Source: JACROF01 sp964598995 (lineage in GTDB: Bacteria > Patescibacteriota > Microgenomatia > Levybacterales > UBA12049). Taken from it: DNA of 12,594 nucleotides. The DNA lies in assembly GCA_964598995.1 (NCBI GenBank), contig CAZRDR010000073.1, forward strand, positions 1 through 12,594, given 5' to 3'. The notes below the pieces were generated by a model. That model was not told the origin of the DNA. It saw only the letters and a program-made list of their open reading frames with translations, and did not search any database. Below, piece after piece: positions 1 to 7,089 of this stretch (within the stretch, counting starts at the first letter, position 1; each line of letters begins with the position of its first letter). A program made the position numbers and the translations under genes.

Positions 1-64
1 CTTCACACTTACCGCTCACTGTCCACAAAATAAGTTTCACAAAGTGAATCTAATCCCATAATTT

Positions 65-93
65 TTGACTAACCACATGGCTTCAACTATACT
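65..93 (+). promoter_or_regulatory. sigma70-type promoter for the 215-748 gene
   Basis: TTGACT (65-70), a 17-base spacer, then TATACT (88-93): both boxes are one base off consensus at the ideal spacing. The expected start of transcription is near 100, giving a leader of about 115 nt. The leader contains a 7-bp stem (TTCGAGA 156-162 with TCTCGAA 172-178, 9-nt loop). No gene lies in 1-214. A small hairpin (TTCAC 36-40 / GTGAA 44-48 around AAA) is the only other structure seen there. Confidence 0.6.
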
Positions 94-214
94 TCAGCCA
101 CTCGGTTCGCGGCTCAAGTCGGCAAGCGTCTACTAAATGAGCTAAAACCGTTACCTTCGAGATCTGAATGGTCTCGAATCTCGCACGTTCACTAACTCAA
201 GAAGGAGCAGCGGC

Positions 215-748
215 ATGTCACTGCGCACACGAGTGGACCCACTCCTACTCAACCTGCCTCCCGTCGCGGCAGCGGCCATCTGTTGGATGATCTCACCTGG
301 CAGTCTTCTCCTTATCAGACATTTCTTTGAAGGGGGCATGTTCCTTCCCTTCTGGGCTGTCAGATTAGGAGATGCAGTGGGATTTCCGTTATTTGTGGCC
401 TGCGCGACAATGCTGGTCAACAAATACGGACTGGGCTCACGTACCTGGTTCAATCGATGGCCACTCTGGGTGCTTCTCGCTATCTATATCCTTGCAACTA
501 CGGCAGGATATCTGAACTGGCGAAAAGGCATCGAGAAAGGGACCCTCCCTGTGTCGATGCAACACTCGTGGTCTGAGAAGTTCCATACGTGGGTGATCTT
601 CGGGATCCTCACCATCCTACTTCTCCAGATGATCGGAGCTGTGCTCGGTTCGCTCGTGCCAAGAAGAAAAAAGGCGCTTGCACTCAGTCCATTGCTCCTC
701 TTCTTTCTGGGGATCCTTCTCGATACGATCTTCCCGAACAATCGCTGA
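215..748 (+). CDS. hypothetical multi-pass membrane protein
   Basis: I do not recognise this 177-residue protein. It is strongly hydrophobic, with about four to five probable membrane segments (roughly residues 14-34, 52-68, 82-98, 122-146 and 153-171). Between the third and fourth lies a polar stretch with HSWSEKFHTW (residues 117-126). A basic RRKK patch (150-153) precedes the last segment, which suggests a cytoplasmic loop there. The ATG at 215 is supported by a Shine-Dalgarno sequence, GAAGGAG at 201-207, seven bases upstream, and by the promoter at 65-93. It ends in TGA. By eye its GC content (about 50-60% in the stretches I counted) is above much of the neighbouring kinase gene, which hints at a different origin or recent arrival. 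It stands alone: the next gene converges on it from the other strand. Function unknown; the coding call itself is fairly safe. Confidence 0.75.
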   Translation: MSLRTRVDPLLLNLPPVAAAAICWMISPGSLLLIRHFFEGGMFLPFWAVRLGDAVGFPLFVACATMLVNKYGLGSRTWFNRWPLWVLLAIYILATTAGYLNWRKGIEKGTLPVSMQHSWSEKFHTWVIFGILTILLLQMIGAVLGSLVPRRKKALALSPLLLFFLGILLDTIFPNNR

Positions 749-757
749 ACGTGCAGG

Positions 758-783
758 GCAGCCGCGGCATCCGCCGCGGCTGC
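758..783 (+). repeat. GC-rich hairpin after the membrane protein gene
   Basis: A perfect 10-bp stem (GCAGCCGCGG 758-767 pairing with CCGCGGCTGC 774-783) closes a 6-nt loop ten bases after the TGA of the 215-748 gene. It is placed like a terminator or mRNA-stabilising hairpin, but no T run follows on either strand, so it is not a canonical intrinsic terminator. Confidence 0.55.
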
Positions 784-808
784 TCACGCACCACAATATA
801 ACCACTCA

Positions 809-851
809 GAAAAAACTAATTTCGTAATATCTAAGCTCTAAAAACGAAGTT
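809..851 (-). terminator. probable terminator of the histidine kinase gene
   Basis: On the minus strand an 8-bp stem (851-844 with 825-818, one C/A mismatch) overlaps the kinase stop codon. It is followed by a run of six T (the A run 810-815 on the plus strand). It is a modest hairpin, AT-rich with an 18-nt loop, so it may terminate only partly. Confidence 0.45.
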
Positions 852-2970
852 ACAAAGGAAGTTGTACGGTGAATGTGGAACCTTCGTTAGGTTTACTACT
901 GAGCTCTATTTTCCCTTTATGGGCTCTGACAATTTCATTTACCATATAAAGACCTACTCCTAATCCTTTAATAGAAGACTTTACATCCCCCCGTTGGAAT
1001 CTATCAAAAATTTTATCCTGCTGCTCTTTCGGGATGCCTAATCCATGATCGGTTACTCTGAGAAAAGCGTGTTTGCCACTATTTTTTATCTCAACCTCAA
1101 TCGGCTTGCCATCACCATATTTAATAGCATTAGTAATAAGATTAGTGACTACTTGTTCAAGCCTGATCTTATCCCAATTGCCGATAACTGCTTTCCCATC
1201 TTCTATACTCAAACTACTGCCTGATTTAGACATTGATTCCTTAAGTCTATAGGTGACATCGTTAACGATCTTGCGCAGATCTGTCTTCTCCCGCTCGAGT
1301 TCAAGTCGCCCAGTGGTGATAAGTGAAATATTCAGCAAGTCATTAACAAGTTTACTCAGACGCTTACTCTGTGCGATGGTACTCTCAAGTGATGTCATCG
1401 TCTTCTCGATTGAAAAACTCGCCAGACTCTGGCTCTTAATACTATGCAGGACTGCCTGAAGCTGCAGCAGCATAGAGGTTAGTGGAGTCTTTAATTCGTG
1501 TGAAGCGATCGAGAGGAACTCATCACGAGCTTGAATCGCATCCCTCGCGTCTTGGTAGAGTGTCGCATTATCAATCGCGACAGCCACACGTGAACCTATC
1601 TCCTGAGCAAGGAGAAAATCGCGCTTGGTATAGATGTGTCCTTTATTAAACGTTCCAAAGCCAATAGTTCCAGCTGTTTTATTCCGAATTTTGATAGGAA
1701 TAACTATATTAGATAACAAGTTAATTTTATCGTACATTTTTTTATGCTCAGGATTATTACTTGAATCCTCAGCAAATGTCTCAGGCACTCGTGCATGATA
1801 GAACGGCTTACCTGAACGAAGTACTTGAGCGGTCGGACGTTTAGAGGTATTCACGGGAGGATATTTTTGTGCCATCTCACGGAATATCCGTTCCTTTTCG
1901 CGGGTTGTCGCTTTTATCTCTATTAAATCAGCTTTACTCTCAGTTGTTTTGATATAAATCTCACAAATGTCGGCAAAACTCGGAACTAGGGTATCTACTA
2001 CTCGTGAGAGCGTCTGCTGAGGATCAAGCGAGACTAATTCTTTATTGAGATGAGCCATCACTGACAGCTCATGTTCTGAAGCACGTCGTTCAATTGTCGT
2101 TGAGAGGACATGTGCTAGAGCTAAAATGAAATTAACGTCATCTTTGGTAAAGTTGCGTTTATTTTTAGTATGCACGCTTAATACACCATATGGTTGAGGA
2201 TGCCCGGGAATACACACACTAATACCACTCACAGCGTTATGCTCATGCAGAATGGCATTGCCCTTAAACCGTTTTTCATGCTTGAGATCACTGACAATGA
2301 TAGGCTTACTTGACTCTAACGTAAACCCTGCCTGTGAAGTCGTATCTACTTCAACTAACGCTCTACCTACCACACCTTTCTTCCAGCCTGATCCTGAAAT
2401 AATGCGAAGGTGTTTACCATCCGGTAATAACTCCAGGATCTTTACATAATCTACCCCGAGTGTCCTCGCAATTGCCTTGACAACTCGATCCATAAATTCA
2501 TGTAAATTATCTTCCTCAAGTCCGAACTGACCAATACTAGCGATAACAGCCTGCTGAGCAGCTCTCCCCTGCATTTCCTCATAGGTCTTATTACGTTTAT
2601 GTATGAGGAGCATCACGAGCGGACATTCGATCATGTAGAGACCTGTCTGAAAAAGAACTCTCGTCAGCATAGGTTGCTCAACATGAAGATTTGGTTCGAT
2701 AAATCCAACCCAGGCGAGCATGAGACCAAATAAGAATGTAATAATTCCTGTCGTTATCCCACCAAACCAACTAGTAATTAAGACTGCTCCCAAGAGAAAG
2801 AGAAACGGACTCGTAGCACCTAGATATGACTTCGTGCCTAAAAAAAGAAAAGCAGCTACTAAACAAACGAGGAAAATGAGTCCATACCTTAAATATGGAG
2901 ACTGTGGACGTGTGAGTGAAACAGCTTTTTCAAGATGGTCTGAAAATGAAGATCGTAATTTATGGTGCAT
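850..2970 (-). CDS. membrane-anchored sensor histidine kinase with two GAF-like domains
   Basis: This 706-residue two-component sensor kinase should autophosphorylate on a histidine in response to an unknown signal. Residues about 26-122 form three or four membrane segments like the KdpD-type DUF4118 sensor region. Two GAF-like sensory domains follow (about 140-297 and 305-475). Next is a HisKA dimerisation domain with the H-box ASHELKTPLTSM (phospho-acceptor His491), then a HATPase_c domain with N-box NLITNAIKYGDG (610-621), G1 box DHGLGI (641-646), F-box around FDRFQRG and G2 box GLGVGLYMV (669-677). All catalytic motifs are intact. No receiver domain is fused and no response regulator gene lies in the window, so it is an orphan here. 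A TATAAT box lies on the minus strand at 3005-3000, predicting a leader of about 23 nt. The ATG has no obvious Shine-Dalgarno sequence. Confidence 0.93.
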   Translation of the reverse strand: MHHKLRSSFSDHLEKAVSLTRPQSPYLRYGLIFLVCLVAAFLFLGTKSYLGATSPFLFLLGAVLITSWFGGITTGIITFLFGLMLAWVGFIEPNLHVEQPMLTRVLFQTGLYMIECPLVMLLIHKRNKTYEEMQGRAAQQAVIASIGQFGLEEDNLHEFMDRVVKAIARTLGVDYVKILELLPDGKHLRIISGSGWKKGVVGRALVEVDTTSQAGFTLESSKPIIVSDLKHEKRFKGNAILHEHNAVSGISVCIPGHPQPYGVLSVHTKNKRNFTKDDVNFILALAHVLSTTIERRASEHELSVMAHLNKELVSLDPQQTLSRVVDTLVPSFADICEIYIKTTESKADLIEIKATTREKERIFREMAQKYPPVNTSKRPTAQVLRSGKPFYHARVPETFAEDSSNNPEHKKMYDKINLLSNIVIPIKIRNKTAGTIGFGTFNKGHIYTKRDFLLAQEIGSRVAVAIDNATLYQDARDAIQARDEFLSIASHELKTPLTSMLLQLQAVLHSIKSQSLASFSIEKTMTSLESTIAQSKRLSKLVNDLLNISLITTGRLELEREKTDLRKIVNDVTYRLKESMSKSGSSLSIEDGKAVIGNWDKIRLEQVVTNLITNAIKYGDGKPIEVEIKNSGKHAFLRVTDHGLGIPKEQQDKIFDRFQRGDVKSSIKGLGVGLYMVNEIVRAHKGKIELSSKPNEGSTFTVQLPL

Positions 2971-2999
2971 GTTCTTACAAAAGTGTAAAATTCTCGACT

Positions 3000-3005
3000 A
3001 TTATA
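3000..3005 (-). promoter_or_regulatory. -10 box upstream of the histidine kinase
   Basis: A perfect TATAAT on the minus strand sits between the phosphatase stop and the kinase ATG. Transcription would start near 2993, 23 nt before the ATG. No good -35 box is seen at 17-18 bases; that position overlaps the end of the phosphatase gene. Confidence 0.5.
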
Positions 3006-3026
3006 CACTACTTGAGATCATGCTTT

Positions 3027-3719
3027 CTACAAATCTAAACCTTCAGATGTTCTTGTTTTTTTGGTATGTTTTCTTACCAATTTTTGACGTAATTGATGAG
3101 TTGAAAGTGAAAAACAGCTGAATGCAAAAGCCAAAATTGACCCACCTATTACATCAGTTAACCAATGCTCGCCCAAATAAACTCGAGAAATAAGCATAAT
3201 AAGGACATACATTCCAATAACTGAGGTCAAAATAATCTTGGTCATTTGGGACCATCTCGAATTCCAAATGATAAAGATAAGAACTGTGCCTATGAAAATT
3301 GCTCGGCCGCTATGACCTGATGGGTAGGAATACTCAGCCCGAACATGAAATTGGTCAAACTGCACCACTCGCTGCGTGCGGAGCATGAACTCTGGCGGCG
3401 GTGGATGATTAACGAAGAACTTACCAAAGATCTCAAGGACATGAAAGGCAACGAAGCCTAAAAAGACCATTACGCCAACGATAATTTTACGCCAGATCAG
3501 GAGGAGGACGACGAGGACAATAAGCATTGGTTCAAAGCTGCCAATACTACTAAAGTATGAAAATAACTCATCAAAGCGTCGTGGAACATTATTCTGTAGC
3601 CTGACCGTTGTATCAAAATCAAAATGCACAAAAAGATTTTTATGGACTAAGTAGGAGAAGAAGACAAAAAGAAGAAAAAAGGCTGTTCCTGTTGCAAAAA
3701 AGGTCAGGTTTTTACGCAT
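3027..3719 (-). CDS. PAP2-family membrane phosphatase (lipid phosphatase / undecaprenyl-diphosphatase-like)
   Basis: A 230-residue integral membrane protein of the PAP2 superfamily, which removes phosphate from lipid phosphates or polyprenyl diphosphates outside the membrane. The three signature motifs can be seen. C1 is around GKFFVNHPPPP (residues 99-109, Lys100). C2 is PSGHSGR (133-139, His136). C3 is SRVYLGEHWLTD (178-189), with Arg179, His185 and Asp189. C1 has His-Pro where the textbook pattern has Arg-Pro, a departure from the canonical KxxxxxxRP. About five to six membrane helices fit the family, and the tail is basic. It lies 32 bases downstream of galU on the same strand but has its own extended -10, which places the predicted transcript start exactly on the A of the ATG. 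A role in recycling the undecaprenyl carrier for envelope glycans is likely from family knowledge. The true substrate cannot be read from sequence. Confidence 0.88.
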   Translation of the reverse strand: MRKNLTFFATGTAFFLLFVFFSYLVHKNLFVHFDFDTTVRLQNNVPRRFDELFSYFSSIGSFEPMLIVLVVLLLIWRKIIVGVMVFLGFVAFHVLEIFGKFFVNHPPPPEFMLRTQRVVQFDQFHVRAEYSYPSGHSGRAIFIGTVLIFIIWNSRWSQMTKIILTSVIGMYVLIMLISRVYLGEHWLTDVIGGSILAFAFSCFSLSTHQLRQKLVRKHTKKTRTSEGLDL

Positions 3720-3725
3720 TAAACT

Positions 3726-3734
3726 ATCATAGCA
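3726..3734 (-). promoter_or_regulatory. extended -10 for the PAP2 gene; leaderless start predicted
   Basis: The minus strand reads TGCTATGAT (3734-3726), an extended -10 with TATGAT at 3731-3726. With the usual 6-base gap, +1 falls on 3719, the A of the ATG. There is no room for a Shine-Dalgarno sequence, so a leaderless transcript is predicted. Confidence 0.55.
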
Positions 3735-3751
3735 TAATCCTACGAAAGCGA

Positions 3752-4651
3752 TTAGTTGAGGTCGAGGGTTTTGAGGTAGGAACTTAATTTGTCTTTAATC
3801 TCTGGATGCTCGAGAGCGAATTCGACTACTGTCTTTAAGTACTCAAGCTTGTTACCCGTATCATAGTACTTACCGTCTTTGATCTCAGCTGCAAGGACTC
3901 TCTTACCATCATTAAGCATTAACTTAAGAACGTCGTTATAGTAAAGTTCATCCCCTTCACGTAGGTTTTCATATGCCTGATCAATGTAATCAAAAGCATC
4001 AGGAGTAAAGATCGTTCCACTGACATTAGCTAGATCAGAAGGAGCATTATCTTTGCCTGGCTTTTCGATAATAGTCTTCGCATCGATAAGTCCTGGACGG
4101 ATTTCTTCTCCACCTGCGAACCCATAGCGGTCATAGTCCTCATCCTTAGTTGCTTTGATACTGGCAAGAACTGAACAGTTGAACTCTTCATAGAGTTCAA
4201 TCATCTGCTTAAACCGTGATTTAGGCTGTGCTTTGATGAAATCATCACTCCAAGTATAGATAAATGGTTCATCACCGACGATATGACGGACATTAAGAAG
4301 CGGCGTACCATTACCATATGGTCCCTTCTGACGGACATAGATAAAGTTAGCCATATCAGAGATACGCTCAGTCTCCTGAAGTAATGGAAGCTTCTTTTCC
4401 CCACCCATGCGGAGGTTTTCAATTAGTTCAAGACTTGGACGATCAAAATGATCCTCAATAGAACGCTTATGATATCCCGTCACGAGAATAATATCTTTGA
4501 TACCTGCATCAACTAATTCTTCAACAATGTATTGGATGATAGGCTTATCGACAACAGGAAGCATTTCCTTAGGCATTGCCTTCGTTTGAGGGAGAAAACG
4601 AGTTCCAAATCCAGCTGCGGGGATAACGGCTTTTCTAATCTTTTGTGCCAT
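3752..4651 (-). CDS. galU: UTP-glucose-1-phosphate uridylyltransferase (GalU-type)
   Basis: This 299-residue nucleotidyltransferase probably makes UDP-glucose from UTP and glucose-1-phosphate for surface glycans. Its N-terminus carries the nucleotide-binding loop AVIPAAGFGTRFLPQTKAMP (residues 8-27) and KEMLPVVDKP (28-37). A metal-binding aspartate motif, YTWSDDF (132-138), follows, then the sugar-phosphate-binding EKP motif (196-198) and a C-terminal KYYDTGNK (261-268), all in GalU order. The substrate loop reads GPYGNGTPL instead of the more usual GLGHA-type sequence. The frame is open 14 codons further upstream, to 4693. I chose the ATG at 4651 because that extension would cover the extended -10 at 4671-4679, and the family begins with a KAVIPAAG-type sequence near residue 8. 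Thymidylyltransferase (RfbA-like) is less likely given the length and motif spacing. Confidence 0.9.
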   Translation of the reverse strand: MAQKIRKAVIPAAGFGTRFLPQTKAMPKEMLPVVDKPIIQYIVEELVDAGIKDIILVTGYHKRSIEDHFDRPSLELIENLRMGGEKKLPLLQETERISDMANFIYVRQKGPYGNGTPLLNVRHIVGDEPFIYTWSDDFIKAQPKSRFKQMIELYEEFNCSVLASIKATKDEDYDRYGFAGGEEIRPGLIDAKTIIEKPGKDNAPSDLANVSGTIFTPDAFDYIDQAYENLREGDELYYNDVLKLMLNDGKRVLAAEIKDGKYYDTGNKLEYLKTVVEFALEHPEIKDKLSSYLKTLDLN

Positions 4652-4670
4652 ATTTAGCTTTAATGACGTT

Positions 4671-4700
4671 ATCATAGCAATGTTCTCAAGCATTTTGCAA
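4671..4700 (-). promoter_or_regulatory. galU promoter (extended -10)
   Basis: On the minus strand TTGCAA (4700-4695), 18 bases, then TATGAT (4676-4671), preceded by TGC to give TGCTATGAT. Expected +1 is near 4664, leaving a 13-nt leader before the ATG at 4651. The same 9-mer precedes the PAP2 gene. Confidence 0.6.
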
Positions 4701-4732
4701 GTAGGTATTAGCAGGTTACTATAGAGGTGTAC

Positions 4733-4761
4733 TTTACATAGTACTGAGGATTTGCTAAAAT
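4733..4761 (+). promoter_or_regulatory. secE-nusG promoter (extended -10)
   Basis: TTTACA (4733-4738), 17 bases, TAAAAT (4756-4761), with TGC directly before the -10 box. Expected +1 is near 4768, giving a leader of about 57 nt. It lies divergently from the galU promoter in a 173-base shared intergenic region. Confidence 0.6.
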
Positions 4762-4824
4762 TAAAGCTACTATCCTGAGCCTGAGAAAATTCTAGGGTGA
4801 AGGATTTTTTAACGTTGACAAACT

Positions 4825-5007
4825 ATGACATCTCCAGTCGCCTTTTTCCAACAGACATATGATGAGTTAAAAAAGGTTGTCTGGCCGACACGCGAACAGC
4901 TCATGAGATTGACGTTCATCGTCATTTTCATTAGTCTAGTCGTCGGTATCTATATAGGAGCAATCGATGCGATCTTAACGAAAGTGACCGAAGCCCTAGT
5001 CAAATAA
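4825..5007 (+). CDS. secE: preprotein translocase subunit SecE
   Basis: A 60-residue single-span SecE, the small subunit that clamps SecY in the Sec translocon. It has the short form's layout: an amphipathic N-terminal helix with the signature YDELKKVVWPTREQL (residues 12-26), then one membrane span (about 27-50). Position directly upstream of nusG is the conserved bacterial arrangement and supports the call. The ATG at 4825 has no clear Shine-Dalgarno sequence. The A+G-rich patch near 4798-4804 is too far away. The stop codon is 11 bases before nusG, so the two are almost certainly co-transcribed. Confidence 0.95.
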   Translation: MTSPVAFFQQTYDELKKVVWPTREQLMRLTFIVIFISLVVGIYIGAIDAILTKVTEALVK

Positions 5008-5018
5008 AGGAATAAAAC

Positions 5019-5597
5019 ATGGCAGAACCAACACAAGTAACAGAAGAACAAATTAAAGAAGCATCAGCGTCCCCTGATGCTAAGTGGTATATCGTCCACA
5101 CCTATGCTGGTCATGAGAATAAAGTAGCTCGTAACTTAAAGCAGCGCCTCGAGACCATGGGTTTTGAGACTCGCATCTTTGACATCATCGTCCCTACTCG
5201 CCAAACCATCAAAGTTCAAGGTGGTAAAAAAGAAGAAGTCAGTGAGAAGATCTTCCCAGGCTACGTCTTAGTTAAAATGATCTTAGACGATGAGTCATGG
5301 TTACTCGTTCGCACCACTCAGGGTGTTACTGCTTTCATCGGCGCTGGCAACAAGCCAACTCCAATCTCACAAAAAGAAGTCGAAGCTATTCAGCAGTTCA
5401 TGCAGCAGGAAGAACCTCTCTACAAGACAGCATTCGTTATGGGTGAAGCTGTTAAGATCATCGACGGACCTTTCTCTGATTTCTTAGGCACTATTGATAA
5501 TATTGACGAGACACGTGGTAAGCTCCGCGTTCTGGTCAGTATCTTTGGTCGTGAAACACCTGTTGAACTCGATTTCTTGCAAGTTCAAAAGATTTAA
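5019..5597 (+). CDS. nusG: transcription termination/antitermination factor NusG
   Basis: A 192-residue NusG, which binds RNA polymerase and couples elongation to Rho or the ribosome. An acidic, poorly conserved N-terminal 20 residues are followed by the NGN domain (about 22-125) with KWYIVHTYAGHE (22-33), FPGYVLVKM (79-87) and VRTTQGVTAFIG (97-108). A C-terminal KOW domain (about 138-192) contains GEAVKIIDGPFSDFLGTI (142-159). Length and domain order are normal. An AAAGG Shine-Dalgarno sequence at 5006-5010 overlaps the secE stop region, eight bases before the ATG. The 3' end of the gene contains the -35 of a promoter pointing to rplK, so the ribosomal genes can be transcribed independently of secE-nusG. 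Confidence 0.97.
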   Translation: MAEPTQVTEEQIKEASASPDAKWYIVHTYAGHENKVARNLKQRLETMGFETRIFDIIVPTRQTIKVQGGKKEEVSEKIFPGYVLVKMILDDESWLLVRTTQGVTAFIGAGNKPTPISQKEVEAIQQFMQQEEPLYKTAFVMGEAVKIIDGPFSDFLGTIDNIDETRGKLRVLVSIFGRETPVELDFLQVQKI

Positions 5598-5605
5598 TTT
5601 ATAAT
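5577..5605 (+). promoter_or_regulatory. rplK-rplA promoter
   Basis: TTGCAA (5577-5582, inside the last codons of nusG), 17 bases, then a perfect TATAAT (5600-5605). Expected +1 is near 5612, leaving an unusually long 232-nt leader before rplK. Confidence 0.6.
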
Positions 5606-5611
5606 CGAGAT

Positions 5612-5843
5612 CTCATTGGGAGTTGAGACTTAAATCTCTACGTTCGTACCAGTGATTGATTAACTTCTTAAAGTTCCTCAATCCTGTAATTCCTAAAGAG
5701 ATACCTTAAAAGGAAAAAGAGCAGCACTGTTCTCGCAAAGCGAGATCGAATTCGCATCACAAAGTGCGTCGAGAGCGGAACAAAGTGAGCTCGCTTGCTT
5801 GACAAGCGCGTGAAGTAGTTTTGTCTCGAGACTCATTCTATAT
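5612..5843 (+). promoter_or_regulatory. long structured 5' leader of rplK-rplA
   Basis: This 232-nt gap holds no gene. It contains hairpins TCTCGC/GCGAGA around AAA (5731-5745), an enclosing stem GCACT 5724-5728 / AGTGC 5763-5767, a 6-bp hairpin CGCTTG/CAAGCG (5792-5808) and the palindrome GTCTCGAGAC (5823-5832) just before the start codon. No T-run terminator is seen. From general knowledge, L1 autoregulates the L11 operon by binding a leader that mimics its rRNA site. This leader is a plausible place for that, but I cannot identify an L1 site with certainty. Confidence 0.45.
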
Positions 5844-6266
5844 ATGGCTAAGAAAATTAAAACATTAATTAAGCTTAACATTCCAGCTGGAGCAGCTACT
5901 CCTGCACCTCCTGTCGGACCTGCACTTGGTCAGCATGGACTTCCAATCATGGAATTCGTTAAGGCATATAACGATAAGACAGCTGATCAAAAAGGTAATA
6001 TCCTTCCAGTTGTTATCACTGTTTATGAAGATCGTACCTTTACCTTTATTACTAAGAAGCCTCCTGTTGCTGAGATGATCAAAAAAGTTCTTGGACGTGG
6101 TGGGGCAAATAATCCTGGTAAAGAAAAAGCTGGCAGTATCACACGTGCCCAAGCAGAACAAATTGCTAAAGATAAAATGGAAGATTTAAATACTGATGAT
6201 GTCGAGATGGCAACCCGCATCGTTATGGGTGCCGCTCGCAGTATGGGTGTGGAGGTAACACAATAA
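5844..6266 (+). CDS. rplK: 50S ribosomal protein L11
   Basis: A 140-residue L11, which binds the GTPase-associated centre of 23S rRNA and supports factor-driven steps and the stringent response. The N-terminal domain has LNIPAGAATPAPPVGPALGQ (residues 11-30) with the conserved proline cluster, followed by GLPIMEFVKAYN. The C-terminal rRNA-binding domain carries KKVLGRGGANNPGK (80-93) and a GAARSMGV tail. Length is typical. The ATG at 5844 has no Shine-Dalgarno sequence, only AT-rich sequence and a palindrome upstream. rplA starts one base after the rplK stop codon, so translation is probably coupled. Confidence 0.97.
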   Translation: MAKKIKTLIKLNIPAGAATPAPPVGPALGQHGLPIMEFVKAYNDKTADQKGNILPVVITVYEDRTFTFITKKPPVAEMIKKVLGRGGANNPGKEKAGSITRAQAEQIAKDKMEDLNTDDVEMATRIVMGAARSMGVEVTQ

Positions 6267-6267
6267 T

Positions 6268-7080
6268 ATGGGAAAAATCAGAGTAAAAGCTCTCGGAGAC
6301 GAGGAATTAGAAAAACAGCAACAAGAAGAAGCGAAAGCTCGTAAAGAGGCTAAAAAAGCTGAAAAACAAGCTGATGATGCTGTCGTGGCAGAAGAAGCAA
6401 ACCCTAACGACGAAGCTCCCGTTGAGAAAAAAGTTAAGAAAGAAAAATTCCAAGCAGCTAAAGGACCAAGTCACTCAAAATCATACAACGAAAAAGCAGC
6501 TTTAGTTGATAAAGCAAAACTTTACAAGCTTAAAGAAGCTATCGCACTCCTCCCACAATTAAAACGCGCTAAGTTCGATGAGACGGTAGAACTCCACTTC
6601 ACTACGTTAGAAACAGGTATTAGTGGCAGTGTCAGTCTCCCTCACGGAACTGGTAAAACAGTCCGCGTCGCAATCGCAAATGGCTCAGATCAAGCTGGTA
6701 TCGATGCACTTATCAAGAATATCGATAGTGGAACAATTGATTTTGACGTCCTCGTCGCAACTCCTGATGCGATGCCAAAGCTCGCTCGCGTCGCTAAAGT
6801 CTTAGGCCCACGCGGACTCATGCCAAATCCTAAAAATGGCACTGTTAGTCCAAAGCCAGAAGACGTAGCTAAGAAGTTCGAAGGCGGACAAATTAACTTC
6901 AAAACTGAGGCTAAGTTCCCTCTTCTCCACATCGCTGTTGGAAAAGTTTCATTTGGTGATGACAAAATCCATGACAATGTAAAGACAGTTCTTGGTGCGA
7001 TCGACAAGAAAAAAATTAAAAATGCGACTCTTAAATCAACGATGAGTCCAGCAATTCGCCTCGACGTCGCTAGTCTCTAA
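6268..7080 (+). CDS. rplA: 50S ribosomal protein L1 with long charged N-terminal extension
   Basis: A 270-residue L1, the protein of the L1 stalk that helps release deacylated tRNA and typically represses its own operon. The canonical fold starts around residue 73 (YNEKAALVDKAKLYKLKEA) and includes FDETVELH (103-110) and the signature GPRGLMPNPKNGTVSPKPED (180-199). Ordinary bacterial L1 has about 230 residues. Here residues 1-70 are an extra lysine-, glutamate- and alanine-rich segment, probably helical or disordered. The extension is real rather than a wrong start: GGAGGT at 6251-6256 lies 11 bases before this ATG, which is one base after rplK. I recall similar extensions in Microgenomates L1, which supports the taxonomic guess. 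No clear terminator follows; the methyltransferase gene converges nine bases away. Confidence 0.95.
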   Translation: MGKIRVKALGDEELEKQQQEEAKARKEAKKAEKQADDAVVAEEANPNDEAPVEKKVKKEKFQAAKGPSHSKSYNEKAALVDKAKLYKLKEAIALLPQLKRAKFDETVELHFTTLETGISGSVSLPHGTGKTVRVAIANGSDQAGIDALIKNIDSGTIDFDVLVATPDAMPKLARVAKVLGPRGLMPNPKNGTVSPKPEDVAKKFEGGQINFKTEAKFPLLHIAVGKVSFGDDKIHDNVKTVLGAIDKKKIKNATLKSTMSPAIRLDVASL

Positions 7081-7089
7081 TAGTTTTAG

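Noticed and set aside
36..48. CRISPR or repeat family suggested by AAA-loop hairpins here and at 5731-5745
   Set aside because: Stems differ in sequence, there is no regular spacing, and there are only a few instances. Short hairpins of this kind arise by chance.
2720..3121. 133-codon plus-strand frame across the kinase start and PAP2 end
   Set aside because: Antisense to two well-supported genes, with no promoter or family resemblance.
4652..4693. Upstream ATG for galU adding 14 residues
   Set aside because: The added codons cover the extended -10 promoter element, and the family begins at the chosen ATG.
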